A DNA stretch of 23,899 bases from Pseudomonadota bacterium (GCA_021823875.1 JAKAMD010000008.1:1-23899); one strand, 5' to 3'. Shown: positions 6,347-14,899, counted from the stretch's first letter. Notes: generated from the letters alone by a model not told the origin. Numbers and translations: made by a program.

Positions 6347-7449
6347 CGCGCTTCATCGATGCCTCATTCTGGGGCGGCAGGCGCGTGCTGCTCACCGGGC
6401 ACTCCGGCTTCAAGGGCTCCTGGTTGACACTGTGGCTGCACCGGATGGGCGCCGTCGTCACCGGCATCAGCCTGCCGCCGGCCACCACGCCTGCTCTATT
6501 CACCGATGCTGGTATCGTCACGCTTTGTCACAGCCACTTCTGCGACATTCGTGACGCGGCTGCGCTCGCGGAACGCGTTCGTGCGGCGCGCCCAGAAATC
6601 GTTCTGCATCTAGCGGCGCAGCCTCTAGTGCGCGCGAGTTATCAGGATCCCTGCGCAACCTTCGCCAGCAATGTGATGGGCACGGTCCACGTGCTCGATG
6701 CGTTGCGCGGGCTCGCGGATGTGCGCGTGGCGGTGATGGTGACCACCGATAAGGTCTATCGCGATGGCGCGGTGCTTCGGCCCTACCGCGAGGATGACGC
6801 GCTCGGTGGGTACGACCCCTACAGCGCCAGCAAGGCGGCTTGTGAGATCGTTATCGCCAGCTACCGAGACGCGTTTTTGGCGGCGCAAGGCGTGGCGGTC
6901 GCGAGCGCGCGCGCCGGTAATGTGATCGGCGGCGGCGACTGGGCGCAGGACCGGCTGATCCCGGACGCGGTGCGCGCCTGGTACGCGGGAGAGCCGCTGA
7001 TTGTTCGCCGTCCGCAAGCCGTGCGCCCCTGGCAGCATGTGCTGGAACCGCTATCCGGCTATCTGCGCCTGGCGCAAAAGCTATATCAGGAGTCGGCGCT
7101 TTCTGGTGGCTATAATTTCGGTCCCAAAGAGGGCGACGTCGTGACTGTCCGCGATGTGGTCGAACTGGCGCGAAATGCCTACGGCAAGGGTGAAGTGCAC
7201 TACCGGGACGGCCATGAAGGCCCGCACGAATCCGGTTGGCTTGCGCTCGAGACTGGCAAAGTGCGTGACTTGCTCGGCATCATGCCGGTCTGGCCACTGA
7301 CGGAGGCAATCACACGCACGATGGCGTGGTACCGTGCGCGGCTGGAAGGCGGCGATGCGCGACAGCTTTGCCTGGCCGATATCGTTGATTTTGAGTTGGG
7401 CGCGTCCACCGGCGCAAGTGTGCTAGAAAAGACCGTGGCCGGCGCCTAG
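6328..7449 (+). CDS. rfbG: CDP-glucose 4,6-dehydratase
   Basis: This extended short-chain dehydrogenase converts CDP-glucose to CDP-4-dehydro-6-deoxyglucose with bound NAD. Motifs, counted from the ATG at 6328, are TGHSGFKG (23-30, NAD binding), TTDKVY (139-144), the catalytic YSASK (Y165, K169), SARAGNVIGGGDW and RPWQHVLEP, all typical of RfbG/DdhB. The length of 373 fits. The true start may be the GTG at 6343, which gives MTRFIDASFW, closer to family N-termini, and overlaps the stop of the rfbF relic (GTGA). The upstream ATG lies inside the relic. It heads a run with rfbC (43-bp gap) and the reductase. Its substrate must now come from the distant intact rfbF. Confidence 0.93.
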   Translation: MESPAVTRFIDASFWGGRRVLLTGHSGFKGSWLTLWLHRMGAVVTGISLPPATTPALFTDAGIVTLCHSHFCDIRDAAALAERVRAARPEIVLHLAAQPLVRASYQDPCATFASNVMGTVHVLDALRGLADVRVAVMVTTDKVYRDGAVLRPYREDDALGGYDPYSASKAACEIVIASYRDAFLAAQGVAVASARAGNVIGGGDWAQDRLIPDAVRAWYAGEPLIVRRPQAVRPWQHVLEPLSGYLRLAQKLYQESALSGGYNFGPKEGDVVTVRDVVELARNAYGKGEVHYRDGHEGPHESGWLALETGKVRDLLGIMPVWPLTEAITRTMAWYRARLEGGDARQLCLADIVDFELGASTGASVLEKTVAGA

Positions 7450-7492
7450 CACGCGGCGCATCGTTTTTGAGGCATCGCTTGACGGAAATGAC

Positions 7493-8023
7493 ATGCGCTT
7501 TACACCGACACCACTCGCCGGCGCCTACCTGATCCATCTCGAGCGGCGCTCCGACCAGCGCGGCATGTTCGCCCGCGCATTCTGCGTGCGCGAGTTCGCT
7601 GCGCAGGGGCTCGAAACGAGCTATGTGCAGGCAAATTTGAGCAAGACCACGCGCGCCGGCGCGGTGCGCGGCATGCACTTCCAGCGCGGCGCGGACGCCG
7701 AGGTCAAGCTCGTGCGCTGCGTGAACGGCGCAATTTATGACGCTATTGTCGACATACGCAAAGACTCGGCGACCTACCTACGCTGGTTCGGGGCGGAACT
7801 CTCGGAAGAAAATGGACTCATGATGTACGTGCCCCGAGGTTTTGCCCATGGCTTTCAGGCGCTACGTGACGGGTCGACGGTGTTCTACCTGGTCAGCGCG
7901 TTTTACGCGCCGGAGTCCGAAGCCGGCTTGCGTTTCGACGATTCCAGGCTCGCCATTAAATGGCCGCGCGCGGTCACCGATATTTCGGACAAGGATAGCC
8001 GATGGCCGCTGCTCCCGCCTTGA
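7493..8023 (+). CDS. rfbC: RfbC/RmlC-type sugar 3,5-epimerase
   Basis: A cupin-fold NDP-4-keto-6-deoxyhexose 3,5-epimerase of 176 residues. Visible are RGMHFQRG with the catalytic His (H62), KLVRCVNGAIYDAIVDIR, VPRGFAHGFQAL, and the catalytic Tyr (Y132) in FYLVSAFY. Family members usually act on dTDP-4-dehydro-6-deoxyglucose in the rhamnose pathway. Here the gene lies directly after a CDP-glucose 4,6-dehydratase and no rmlA/B/D is present, so a CDP-linked substrate is the better inference. Its stop overlaps the next gene by 22 bp, suggesting translational coupling. Whether it epimerises C3, C5 or both cannot be told from the sequence. Confidence 0.85.
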   Translation: MRFTPTPLAGAYLIHLERRSDQRGMFARAFCVREFAAQGLETSYVQANLSKTTRAGAVRGMHFQRGADAEVKLVRCVNGAIYDAIVDIRKDSATYLRWFGAELSEENGLMMYVPRGFAHGFQALRDGSTVFYLVSAFYAPESEAGLRFDDSRLAIKWPRAVTDISDKDSRWPLLPP

Positions 8024-8847
8024 TCCTGCTGACCGGCGCAACGGGCTTTGTCGGCCGGCAGGTGCTGCGCGCGCTGTCGGAACGCGGCTGCAAGGTTCGG
8101 GTCGTTATCAGGGCAGGGACCGAAGACCGGCTCGTGTATGGCGATGCAATTGAAGGCGTTGTCGCCACGTCAAATCTTTGGTCTGAGAGAGCTGCGTGGT
8201 GGTCCGATGCCTGCGCAGACGTCGATATCGTAATCCACGTCGCCTGGTACGCCGAGCCGGGCCGGTATCTGCAATCGCCGAAGAACAGCGAATGCCTGGC
8301 CGGCACATTGCGCCTGGCCGAAGGAGCAAGCCGTGCAGGGATCCGGCGCTTTATCGGCATCGGCACCTGCTTCGAATACGATCTCGATGCCGGCCTACTG
8401 AGCGTGCAGACATCGCTGCGGCCGACCACGCCCTATGCGGAGGCCAAGGTCGCTGCCTTTAGGGCGCTGTCGCAGTCGCTTCCGGCCGAGGGGACCGAAT
8501 TCGTCTGGTGCCGTCTGTTTTATCTGTACGGCGAAGGTGAGGACGAACGGCGATTGGTGCCTTATCTGCGCGCTAAGCTCAGCGCTGGCGAGCCGGCTGA
8601 ACTGAGCAGCGGCGCGCAGATTCGCGATTTTCTCGATGTCCGCGAGGCTGGCCGCATGATCGCGGACGCCGCGCTCGGGACGGGGCAGGGGCCGGTCAAC
8701 ATCTGCTCCGGCGTGCCCATCACGGTGCGTGCGCTGGCCGAGCAGATCGCCGACCAATACGGCCGCCGCGAATTGCTGCGCTTCGGCGCGCGCCCGGACA
8801 ACCTGGTAGATCCGCCCCGGGTGGTCGGGGTGCGAGCGGCGCCCTGA
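8002..8847 (+). CDS. NAD(P)-dependent sugar-nucleotide reductase/epimerase
   Basis: An extended SDR of 281 residues. It has the Rossmann motif TGATGFVG (11-18), a GIGTCFEY strand carrying the active-site Thr region, and the catalytic Y145-AEA-K149. SARs-like C-terminal features include QIRDFLDVREAG and RPDNLVDPPR. The likely role is reduction of the 4-keto group made by RfbG, after the RfbC-like epimerisation, giving a CDP-6-deoxyhexose; relatives include CDP-abequose and paratose synthases. A UDP-sugar 4-epimerase role cannot be excluded. AAGGAT six bases before the ATG, inside the rfbC 3' end, supports the start. It ends the sugar-nucleotide run; about 100 bp separate it from the next gene. 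Confidence 0.8.
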   Translation: MAAAPALILLTGATGFVGRQVLRALSERGCKVRVVIRAGTEDRLVYGDAIEGVVATSNLWSERAAWWSDACADVDIVIHVAWYAEPGRYLQSPKNSECLAGTLRLAEGASRAGIRRFIGIGTCFEYDLDAGLLSVQTSLRPTTPYAEAKVAAFRALSQSLPAEGTEFVWCRLFYLYGEGEDERRLVPYLRAKLSAGEPAELSSGAQIRDFLDVREAGRMIADAALGTGQGPVNICSGVPITVRALAEQIADQYGRRELLRFGARPDNLVDPPRVVGVRAAP

Positions 8848-8882
8848 CTGTCTCCTGCCGCGGTCCCGGTTTCCCCATTTTG

Positions 8883-8898
8883 GTTAATCCTTATTAAC
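8883..8898. promoter_or_regulatory. Palindrome GTTAAT-N4-ATTAAC, CtrA-like operator
   Basis: A perfect 6-bp dyad with TTAA halves 6 bases apart, 52-67 bp before the SPASM radical SAM gene. It may be a spacing variant of a CtrA site or the operator of another regulator. Both readings are inference. Confidence 0.35.
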
Positions 8899-8949
8899 TT
8901 TTGTCCCCTAAGACATGGAGCCGGCACCGTACATTGCAGGAAACCCCGC

Positions 8950-10029
8950 ATGAAAGCCCGGCTCGAACCGCGAATCAATTTGCATGGCCGCACGCCGCTG
9001 GAAACGGTGATCCCCTTGGCGACGCCCTTTGTCGTCTTCACCGACCCGGCGAGCTCCTGCAATTTCAAATGCACCTTTTGCCCTACCGGCCACCGCGACA
9101 TGATCGCCGAGACTGGACGTTTCCAGGGGGTGATGAAATACGAGCTGTTCCAGAAAATCGTCGACGATCTGGGCGCGTTCGATAAGCCCGTCAAGGTCCT
9201 GCGCATGTACAAGGACGGCGAGCCGTTCCTCAACAAGCGGCTGGCCGACATGGTCGCTTATGCTAAAAAATCCAAGCGCATCGAATATATCGACACGACC
9301 ACGAACGGCACGTTCCTGTCGCCCGACCGCATCGGTCCCGTGCTCGAGGCCGGCATCGACAAGATCAACATCTCAGTCGATGGCATGAGCGAGGAAGGCT
9401 ACGCGCGCTTCACCGGTTTCAAGTTCGACTTCGCCAAGTTCGTCGAAAACGTCAAATGGATCTACGCCAACAAGGGCGACTGTGAAATCGTCGTCAAAAT
9501 TCCCGGCGAACTCATCAGCGAAGCTGAGCGCCAATTGTTCTTCGACACGTTCGGCGATCATTGCGATCGCATCTTCGTGGAGAATTTCGCGCCCTGCTGG
9601 CCCGAGTTCGACGTCGAAGTGCATACCGGTATCAAGATTAGCAAGGGCATCTATCAGCAGGAGATCGGCGATACAGATACCTGCCCCTATATTTTCTACG
9701 GCTACTCGGTGAATGCCGACGGTCTGGTCAGCTCATGCTTCCTGGATTGGGGGCGCAAGCTGGTGATCGGCGACGTGCGCCAGCAGTCCATGAAGGAGAT
9801 TTGGAATTCGGAGCGTATGAACGCGCTGCGCCTGCAGCATCTCGAAGGGCGGCGGCGGCAAAACGGCGTCTGCGGCAATTGCGGTCAGTTGAGCCATTGC
9901 TTGCCGGACAACATCGATGCGCATCGCGTGGCGCTGCTGGCGAAATTCAAGGCGCTCGTGCCCCTTAACGCTGGCGTTGAATCGCCCGGCGGAACCAATC
10001 GCACCTTCGTGGCCGTGGCGGCGGAATGA
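8950..10029 (+). CDS. Radical SAM/SPASM domain protein
   Basis: A 359-residue radical SAM enzyme. The 4Fe-4S motif is CNFKCTFC (C37, C41, C44), followed by YKDGEPFLN and TTTNGTFLS, typical of the SPASM group. The C-terminal SPASM region has C245, C263 (SSCFLDW) and the cluster CGNCGQLSHC (C308, C311, C317), enough for auxiliary Fe-S ligation. SPASM proteins modify peptides or act as dehydrogenases; many of this type occur in LPS or capsule clusters with unknown reactions. An AGGAAA about eight bases before the ATG supports the start. The next gene overlaps by ATGA, so the two are co-translated and probably act on the same product. Confidence 0.87.
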   Translation: MKARLEPRINLHGRTPLETVIPLATPFVVFTDPASSCNFKCTFCPTGHRDMIAETGRFQGVMKYELFQKIVDDLGAFDKPVKVLRMYKDGEPFLNKRLADMVAYAKKSKRIEYIDTTTNGTFLSPDRIGPVLEAGIDKINISVDGMSEEGYARFTGFKFDFAKFVENVKWIYANKGDCEIVVKIPGELISEAERQLFFDTFGDHCDRIFVENFAPCWPEFDVEVHTGIKISKGIYQQEIGDTDTCPYIFYGYSVNADGLVSSCFLDWGRKLVIGDVRQQSMKEIWNSERMNALRLQHLEGRRRQNGVCGNCGQLSHCLPDNIDAHRVALLAKFKALVPLNAGVESPGGTNRTFVAVAAE

Positions 10030-11258
10030 AACTCCTGCACGTCACGCCGCACCTGGGCGGCGGCGTCGGCAAGGCGCATGCGGCGTTGCGTGGCGCGCTA
10101 GCCGAGGAAATCGAGCAGACCTTTGTTCTGTTGGAAGAGCCGCGCGACCGCCGCTTTGCCGATGCGATCGTGCAGAGCGGGGCGCGCGTTTTCATCGCAC
10201 AAAACCTCGATCATGTGGCACAATTGGCCGGCGAGGCCGATATTGTCCAGTTCGAGTTCTGGAATCATCCGCGCCTGTTCGAATGCTTGGCGCGTTGTCC
10301 GTTTCCCGCCATGCGCAGCGTGTTCTGGTCGCATATTTCGGGTGTGCACCGGCCGCTGATTCCGCACGCCCTGATCGAAACGGCCATGCGCTTTGTTTTT
10401 ACCACGGAGGCTTCACTGGACTGCGCGTCGGTCGCCCATCTGTCGGCGGAAGCGCAAAGCAGGCTCGCGGTCATCAATAGCGGCTTCGGTTTTCCCGATG
10501 CAGAGCGGCACGCACCGGCACGCGAGCGCCAGCCCGTCATCGCTTATCTCGGCACCGTCGATTTCGTGAAGATGCATCCCGGATTTTTTGAGGCGCTCGA
10601 CCGCTTGGCGGGTGACGATGTCCGCGTTTCAGTCTGGGGCGCGTTCGATCCGGCGGGGCGGGTCGCCGCGCGCGCGCAAGCGATGCGCCATCCCGGGCGC
10701 GTCATCTTTCACGGCCAGACCGACGACCCGCGGGCAGCGCTTGCCGCTGCCGACATCTTCTTCTATCCTCTGCGGGACGATCATTACGGCACCGCCGAGA
10801 ATGCGCTGATCGAAGCCATGTCGCTCGGCTTGGTCCCAGTGGTCATGGACAATCCGGCGGAGATGGCGATCGTGCGCGATCGCGAGACCGGCTTCGTCGC
10901 CCGGTCCGTCGAAGAATGCACGCCGCTCATCCAGATGCTGCTGGCGGCGCCGGACCTGCGCCGAGACATCGGCCGCAATGCTGCCAATGCAGTGGCTGAA
11001 GCCCGCACGCCGCAGCGATCGGCGCTGGATTTCATGGTCGTCTGGCTTGGGCTGCTCAGCAAGTCGCCAAAGCTTTTTGATTTCCGCACGGTCCTAGGCG
11101 ACACACCGGCGGACTGGTTTCTCGCGACGCAAGTCTCGTCCGAAATAGCCGCGCGGCCGCACAACTGGGTTGGCACGCAACAAGCATCGAAGGGATCGCT
11201 GGCACATTTCGAGAGCGTCTTCGCCGGCGATGCATCGCTGGCCCGCTTGCGCGCCTAG
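10026..11258 (+). CDS. GT4-like family glycosyltransferase (GT-B fold)
   Basis: This 410-residue GT-B protein has the Gly-rich acceptor-side loop HLGGGVGKAH (9-18), a central VIAYLGTVDFVKMHP, and the donor-binding motif GTAENALIEAMSLG (about 255-268), the EX7E pattern of retaining GT4 enzymes. It should move a sugar from a nucleotide donor onto a glycan, lipid or possibly protein acceptor. The C-terminal ~70 residues (LLSKSPKLFDFRTV onward) are beyond the usual fold and unassigned. It begins inside the stop of the SPASM gene (ATGA) and is the last gene before a strong hairpin. Donor could be the CDP-sugar made upstream, but this is not shown. Confidence 0.85.
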   Translation: MKLLHVTPHLGGGVGKAHAALRGALAEEIEQTFVLLEEPRDRRFADAIVQSGARVFIAQNLDHVAQLAGEADIVQFEFWNHPRLFECLARCPFPAMRSVFWSHISGVHRPLIPHALIETAMRFVFTTEASLDCASVAHLSAEAQSRLAVINSGFGFPDAERHAPARERQPVIAYLGTVDFVKMHPGFFEALDRLAGDDVRVSVWGAFDPAGRVAARAQAMRHPGRVIFHGQTDDPRAALAAADIFFYPLRDDHYGTAENALIEAMSLGLVPVVMDNPAEMAIVRDRETGFVARSVEECTPLIQMLLAAPDLRRDIGRNAANAVAEARTPQRSALDFMVVWLGLLSKSPKLFDFRTVLGDTPADWFLATQVSSEIAARPHNWVGTQQASKGSLAHFESVFAGDASLARLRA

Positions 11259-11302
11259 GCGGGCCCTGCGCATGAATTTAATCGCTCGCGTTAAAAATTT
11301 GC

Positions 11303-11340
11303 GCGGCCTCCGGCTGGGGAGCAACCGGAGGCCGCGTCTT
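11303..11340. terminator. Bidirectional terminator between the GT4 gene and flgH
   Basis: GCGGCCTCCGG (11303-11313), an 11-base loop, and CCGGAGGCCGC (11325-11335) form a perfect 11-bp stem. Leftward transcripts continue into GCAAATTTTTAA, a good U-tract for the flgH operon; rightward the tail is only GTCTTTG. A second hairpin (ACGCCG 11343-11348 / CGGCGT 11369-11374) lies nearer flgH. Confidence 0.75.
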
Positions 11341-11398
11341 TGACGCCGTCCGCGTTCGCGACCGCGAGCGGCGTGGGAGCCCCATCGCAACGCGAGGA

Positions 11399-12145
11399 CT
11401 AGAACGGCAGCAACACATCGAGCAGCTGCGAACCATAACGCTGCTGCTGCACGTCGGTAATCTGACCTTTGCCGCCGTAGGAGATGCGGGCTTCGGCAAT
11501 CTTGCTCGAATCGATGGTGTTGTCGCTTTGGATGTCCTCCGGCCGCACAATGCCGGCGACCACCAGTTCGCGCATTTCGAAATTGACCCGAATGTCCTGT
11601 TTGCCCTCGACAACGAGATTGCCGTTCGGCAGTACCTGCGTCACCACGGCGGCAACATTGGTCTGCAGAGCTTCCGATCGGTTGACCGACCCCTTGCCGT
11701 CGAGCGAGGTGGTCGAATCGGTGGTGACTATGCGACCCGGCAACTGGGTGCCTAAGAACTTTTTCAAGCCGAACAGATTGGAAACGCCGCTGTCATCGTT
11801 ACTCGCTCTGCTACGCTGTGTCTCGTTGTCCATGATCGCTTTGTCGGTGATGTTGACGGTGACGGTGAGAATGTCACCAATCTGATGTGCGCGCTGATCC
11901 TTGAAGAAGGCGCGGGCGCCGTTGCGCCAGAGCGAATTCGGATTGTAGGAGGCCGGCTGCGCCGCCGGCATTGGCATCTGCACCGGCTTGTAGCCCGGAC
12001 GCGCGGTCGGATTGTTGATTGCCGTCAGTTTCGGCGGCTCGCCGATGCTCTTCAGCCGGTCGACGGCGGCGCAGCCGCTGAGCAGGGAGGCCGCGATCGA
12101 CGCGACGACGAGGCGTTTCAGCACGGGTGATACTTTCATCGACAT
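11399..12145 (-). CDS. flgH: Flagellar L-ring lipoprotein FlgH
   Basis: FlgH forms the L-ring in the outer membrane around the flagellar rod. From the ATG at 12145 there is a lipoprotein signal ending in the lipobox LLSGC (C25), so the mature protein is lipid-anchored. The family core includes SLWRNGARAFFKDQRAHQIGDILTV (split over about 70-95) and the C-terminal RYGSQLLDVLLPF. The product is 248 residues, near the usual 230-250. The open frame extends further upstream, but that stretch overlaps flgA and would bury the signal peptide. It is the last gene of the leftward flgF-G-A-H operon and ends just before the bidirectional terminator. Confidence 0.95.
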   Translation of the reverse strand: MSMKVSPVLKRLVVASIAASLLSGCAAVDRLKSIGEPPKLTAINNPTARPGYKPVQMPMPAAQPASYNPNSLWRNGARAFFKDQRAHQIGDILTVTVNITDKAIMDNETQRSRASNDDSGVSNLFGLKKFLGTQLPGRIVTTDSTTSLDGKGSVNRSEALQTNVAAVVTQVLPNGNLVVEGKQDIRVNFEMRELVVAGIVRPEDIQSDNTIDSSKIAEARISYGGKGQITDVQQQRYGSQLLDVLLPF

Positions 12146-12218
12146 GACTTTCACGGTTTGCTGACGGGAGCAGGGCGCGCATTCGACTCGGGTGTGGTGG
12201 GCGGGTCGCATGCGGGAC

Positions 12219-13229
12219 CTATTGTTCGGTGGCGATGCTGCCGGTCGTAACCGGCGGGTTATTGGCGGCAAGCAGCCCGCCCGCGGTGCCGATGACGACC
12301 CGGCCGGGGCCCGCCACCACGCCTTGCAGCACGCGCTTGGATTGCTCGTTGAGCACGCCGATCATGTCGCCGACGGCGCCGCCTTCGGTGGCCTTGCCGC
12401 GCACCGTGAGCGTGATGCCCGGTATCTGGTAGATCAGCGTCACCGATTCATTGCGGCGGATCACTTCCGGTCGCGCCAGATCGAGGCCGCGCAGCAGATG
12501 GCCGGGCTGCATGTTGAAACGGGCCGCCATGCCGACCGCTTGCGTGGCGTCGACAATGAAATCGCGCCCGACCTCGCCGCGTGAACGGCGCTCGAACATC
12601 ACGTCGGCCTGCTTGAGGATTTCGCCACGGTTGACCGTGTGCGCTATCGTCAGCACTTCGACCATGGCGCGCGCTTGGCCGGACACCAGCAGCGGCGCGC
12701 GGCCGGGAATCTCGACTGCGGCGTTGAAGTGGCCGGTGGGTACATCGTAACCGAGACGCAGCACGCGCGGCATGCCCGTGGCGGTCGGCTCGACATGCTG
12801 CGGCGTTAGCGTCCGGTCGAATGTCAGCACCAGATCCTTGGTCGGTCCTAGCGCATATTGGTTCGACAGCGCCGCGGTGACCGCGTTTTCGATAGTCCCC
12901 GGCGAGATGGTCCGGGTGGCACGGGTGACCACCACATTGTCCACGCCGTTGGTATCGAGCCCGATGAGCTGATGGGCGCGCACCGCCTCGACCACCGTCT
13001 CGGCCGGCACCGTGCCGGTCGAGCCCAGATCGGGCGAGCGGAAGATCGGCACATTGGCGACGATGCCGGCGTTGTCGACCAGGTCGCCGATGCGCACGAT
13101 GTCGCCGGTAACGACGGCCTCGGCCTTCAGCTTCGGATGGGGTGGATCGAGCGCGGGAAGCATTTCGGCGCAGGCGGCGCCGGCGAACGCGACGAGCGCA
13201 ACGCATGCAATGGCGAGCTTGCGGATCAT
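12219..13229 (-). CDS. flgA: Flagellar P-ring assembly chaperone FlgA
   Basis: FlgA is a periplasmic chaperone for assembly of the P-ring protein FlgI. A Sec signal peptide is clear (RKLAIACVALVAFAGAACA, cleavage near residue 21). The C-terminal half holds the SAF/ChapFlgA region: VNRGEILKQADVMFERR, QAVGMAARFNMQPGHLL and GKATEGGAVGDMIGVLN. At 336 residues it is longer than enterobacterial FlgA (about 220), as is common in alphaproteobacteria, with an extra N-terminal segment. The start follows the flgG stop by nine bases, and TGAGGT gives the ribosome binding site. The neighbours flgG and flgH confirm the role. Confidence 0.93.
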   Translation of the reverse strand: MIRKLAIACVALVAFAGAACAEMLPALDPPHPKLKAEAVVTGDIVRIGDLVDNAGIVANVPIFRSPDLGSTGTVPAETVVEAVRAHQLIGLDTNGVDNVVVTRATRTISPGTIENAVTAALSNQYALGPTKDLVLTFDRTLTPQHVEPTATGMPRVLRLGYDVPTGHFNAAVEIPGRAPLLVSGQARAMVEVLTIAHTVNRGEILKQADVMFERRSRGEVGRDFIVDATQAVGMAARFNMQPGHLLRGLDLARPEVIRRNESVTLIYQIPGITLTVRGKATEGGAVGDMIGVLNEQSKRVLQGVVAGPGRVVIGTAGGLLAANNPPVTTGSIATEQ

Positions 13230-13238
13230 GATGAGACC

Positions 13239-14027
13239 TCAGCGCATCAGGTTGGCGTTCGTTTGCAGCATCTGGTCGGCGGCCGTAATTACCTTGGAAT
13301 TCATTTCGTAGGCGCGCTGCGCGGCGATCAGGTTGGTGATCTCCGACACCGAGTCGACGTTCGACTGTTCAAGGTTGCCCTGCAGCAGATCGCCGGCGCC
13401 GTCCGTGCTGGGCAGACCGTCCTGCGGCGTGCCGGAGGCGGGCGTTTCCGTGTACAAATTGTCGCCGACCGGCAGCAGACCGGCCTGGTTGACGAAGCGC
13501 GTGAGCGTGATCTGGCCCAGCACGGTCGGCGTGGTCGAACCCTGCGGGATGACCGAGACCTGGCCCTGCGAGTTGATGGTGAGGCCGGTGCTGTTGGCGG
13601 GAATGGAGATCGAAGGCATCACCACGTTGCCCTGCGCGGTGACGATGCGTCCTTGCGCGTCCATCTGGAACGAGCCGTCGCGGGTGTAGGCGTAGGTGCC
13701 GTCCGGCATCTGGATCTTGAAGAAGCCCTGGCCGCGGATCGCCACGTCGAGCGATGCGCCGGTCTGCGTCAGCGTGCCTTGCGTCATCAGGCGCGGCGTG
13801 CCGACCGTCTTGACGCCGGAGCCGAGATCGATGCCGACCGGCAGAATATTGCCTTGCGAGGAGGTCTGCGTGCCGATGCGGCTGACGTGCTCGTACAGCA
13901 GGTCCTCGAATTCGGCGCGCTGGCGCTTGTAGCCGGTGGTGGTCATGTTGGCGAGATTGTTGGCGATGACCTGCACATTGAGCTGCATGGCCATCATGCC
14001 GGAGGCGGCGGTGGACAGGGCGCGCAT
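13239..14027 (-). CDS. flgG: Flagellar distal rod protein FlgG
   Basis: FlgG builds the distal rod that crosses the periplasm. The N-terminus MRALSTAASGMMAMQ and the rod signature VIANNLANMTTTGYK (about 20-34) are diagnostic, as is the C-terminal helix SEITNLIAAQRAYEMNSKVI. The length of 262 residues equals the family norm. I start at 14027, 14 codons inside the open frame, because that ATG gives the conserved N-terminus and has AAGGAG ten bases before it. It is secreted by the flagellar export apparatus and has no Sec signal. It follows flgF by 22 bp in the same operon. Confidence 0.96.
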   Translation of the reverse strand: MRALSTAASGMMAMQLNVQVIANNLANMTTTGYKRQRAEFEDLLYEHVSRIGTQTSSQGNILPVGIDLGSGVKTVGTPRLMTQGTLTQTGASLDVAIRGQGFFKIQMPDGTYAYTRDGSFQMDAQGRIVTAQGNVVMPSISIPANSTGLTINSQGQVSVIPQGSTTPTVLGQITLTRFVNQAGLLPVGDNLYTETPASGTPQDGLPSTDGAGDLLQGNLEQSNVDSVSEITNLIAAQRAYEMNSKVITAADQMLQTNANLMR

Positions 14028-14049
14028 CGTTTCAGTTCTCCTTCGCCGT

Positions 14050-14802
14050 TCAGGCCGGGACTTCGGCAAGCTTGTCTATCGCTGTCGTACTGATGTCGCT
14101 CTGCTGCTGCATCATGGCGCCGATCTGCTGATAGCTGCGGGTGACTTGGATCATGCGCGCCATTTCAAGCACGCCTTGCACATTGGATTTCTCGAGCGAG
14201 CCTTGGACCACGCGTGACGTTGTGTCTTGCGGGGGCTGATTGGTGCCGAGGTAATTGAACAGACTGGCGCCGTCCTTCTGCAGTTGATTGACGTTGGCGA
14301 AGCGCACCAGGCGCAGCTTGCCGCGCTGCGAATCCGCGTTCGAGTTGCCTTCGCGCACGCTGACGGTGCCGTCGGGGCTGACCTGGATCTGGCTGTCGGT
14401 CGCCTGCAGCCTGATCGGTCCGCCGTCGCCGAGCACCGGATAGCCATCGTTGGTGACGATCTGGCCGGAGGCATCGAGCTTGAACGCGCCGTTGCGGGTG
14501 TAGCGCACGCCGTTCGGCGTCTGCACGGCGAAGAAGGCTTGGCCGTCGACCGCGAGATCGAGCGGGTTGCCGGTGCGCTGCACCGGGCCGTGGCTCATGT
14601 CGATCCAGGTGGCGCGGTCGCGCACGAAGGCGATCGGCGGGCCCTGGTTGCCGTTCGTGGCCGAGGACAAATATTCCTCAAACAGCGCACCATCGGCCTT
14701 GTAGCCGGTGGTGTCGATATTGGCGACGTTGTTGGCAATGACGTCGAGTTCGCGGCTCAGCGCGACCTGACGCGAAAGTCCGATCAGAAGCTGGTCCTGC
14801 AT
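14050..14802 (-). CDS. flgF: Flagellar proximal rod protein FlgF
   Basis: FlgF is a proximal rod component. It begins MQDQLLIGLSRQVALSRELDVIANN, with the rod signature ANNVANIDTTGYK, and ends with the helix MARMIQVTRSYQQIGAMMQQQ. Length 250 residues. The ATG at 14802 is chosen because GGGGAG precedes it by six bases and it gives the family N-terminus. The 46 extra in-frame codons upstream contain the sigma-54 promoter match and are not coding. It is the first gene of the leftward operon flgF-flgG-flgA-flgH and is divergent from fliL. Confidence 0.95.
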   Translation of the reverse strand: MQDQLLIGLSRQVALSRELDVIANNVANIDTTGYKADGALFEEYLSSATNGNQGPPIAFVRDRATWIDMSHGPVQRTGNPLDLAVDGQAFFAVQTPNGVRYTRNGAFKLDASGQIVTNDGYPVLGDGGPIRLQATDSQIQVSPDGTVSVREGNSNADSQRGKLRLVRFANVNQLQKDGASLFNYLGTNQPPQDTTSRVVQGSLEKSNVQGVLEMARMIQVTRSYQQIGAMMQQQSDISTTAIDKLAEVPA

Positions 14803-14899
14803 CGGCGACTCCCCAAGAGCTGCGGCAAAGCGGGGCCCTCCCGAGGCCCGCCCTGCACGGTGGCGTCCGGCTCTCCCAAGCTGGCCGCCGGGTTCACTC

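Noticed and set aside
12858..14093. 411-codon rightward open frame
   Set aside because: Antisense to flgA and flgG; His/Asp/Arg/Val-rich composition typical of the reverse of GC-rich genes.
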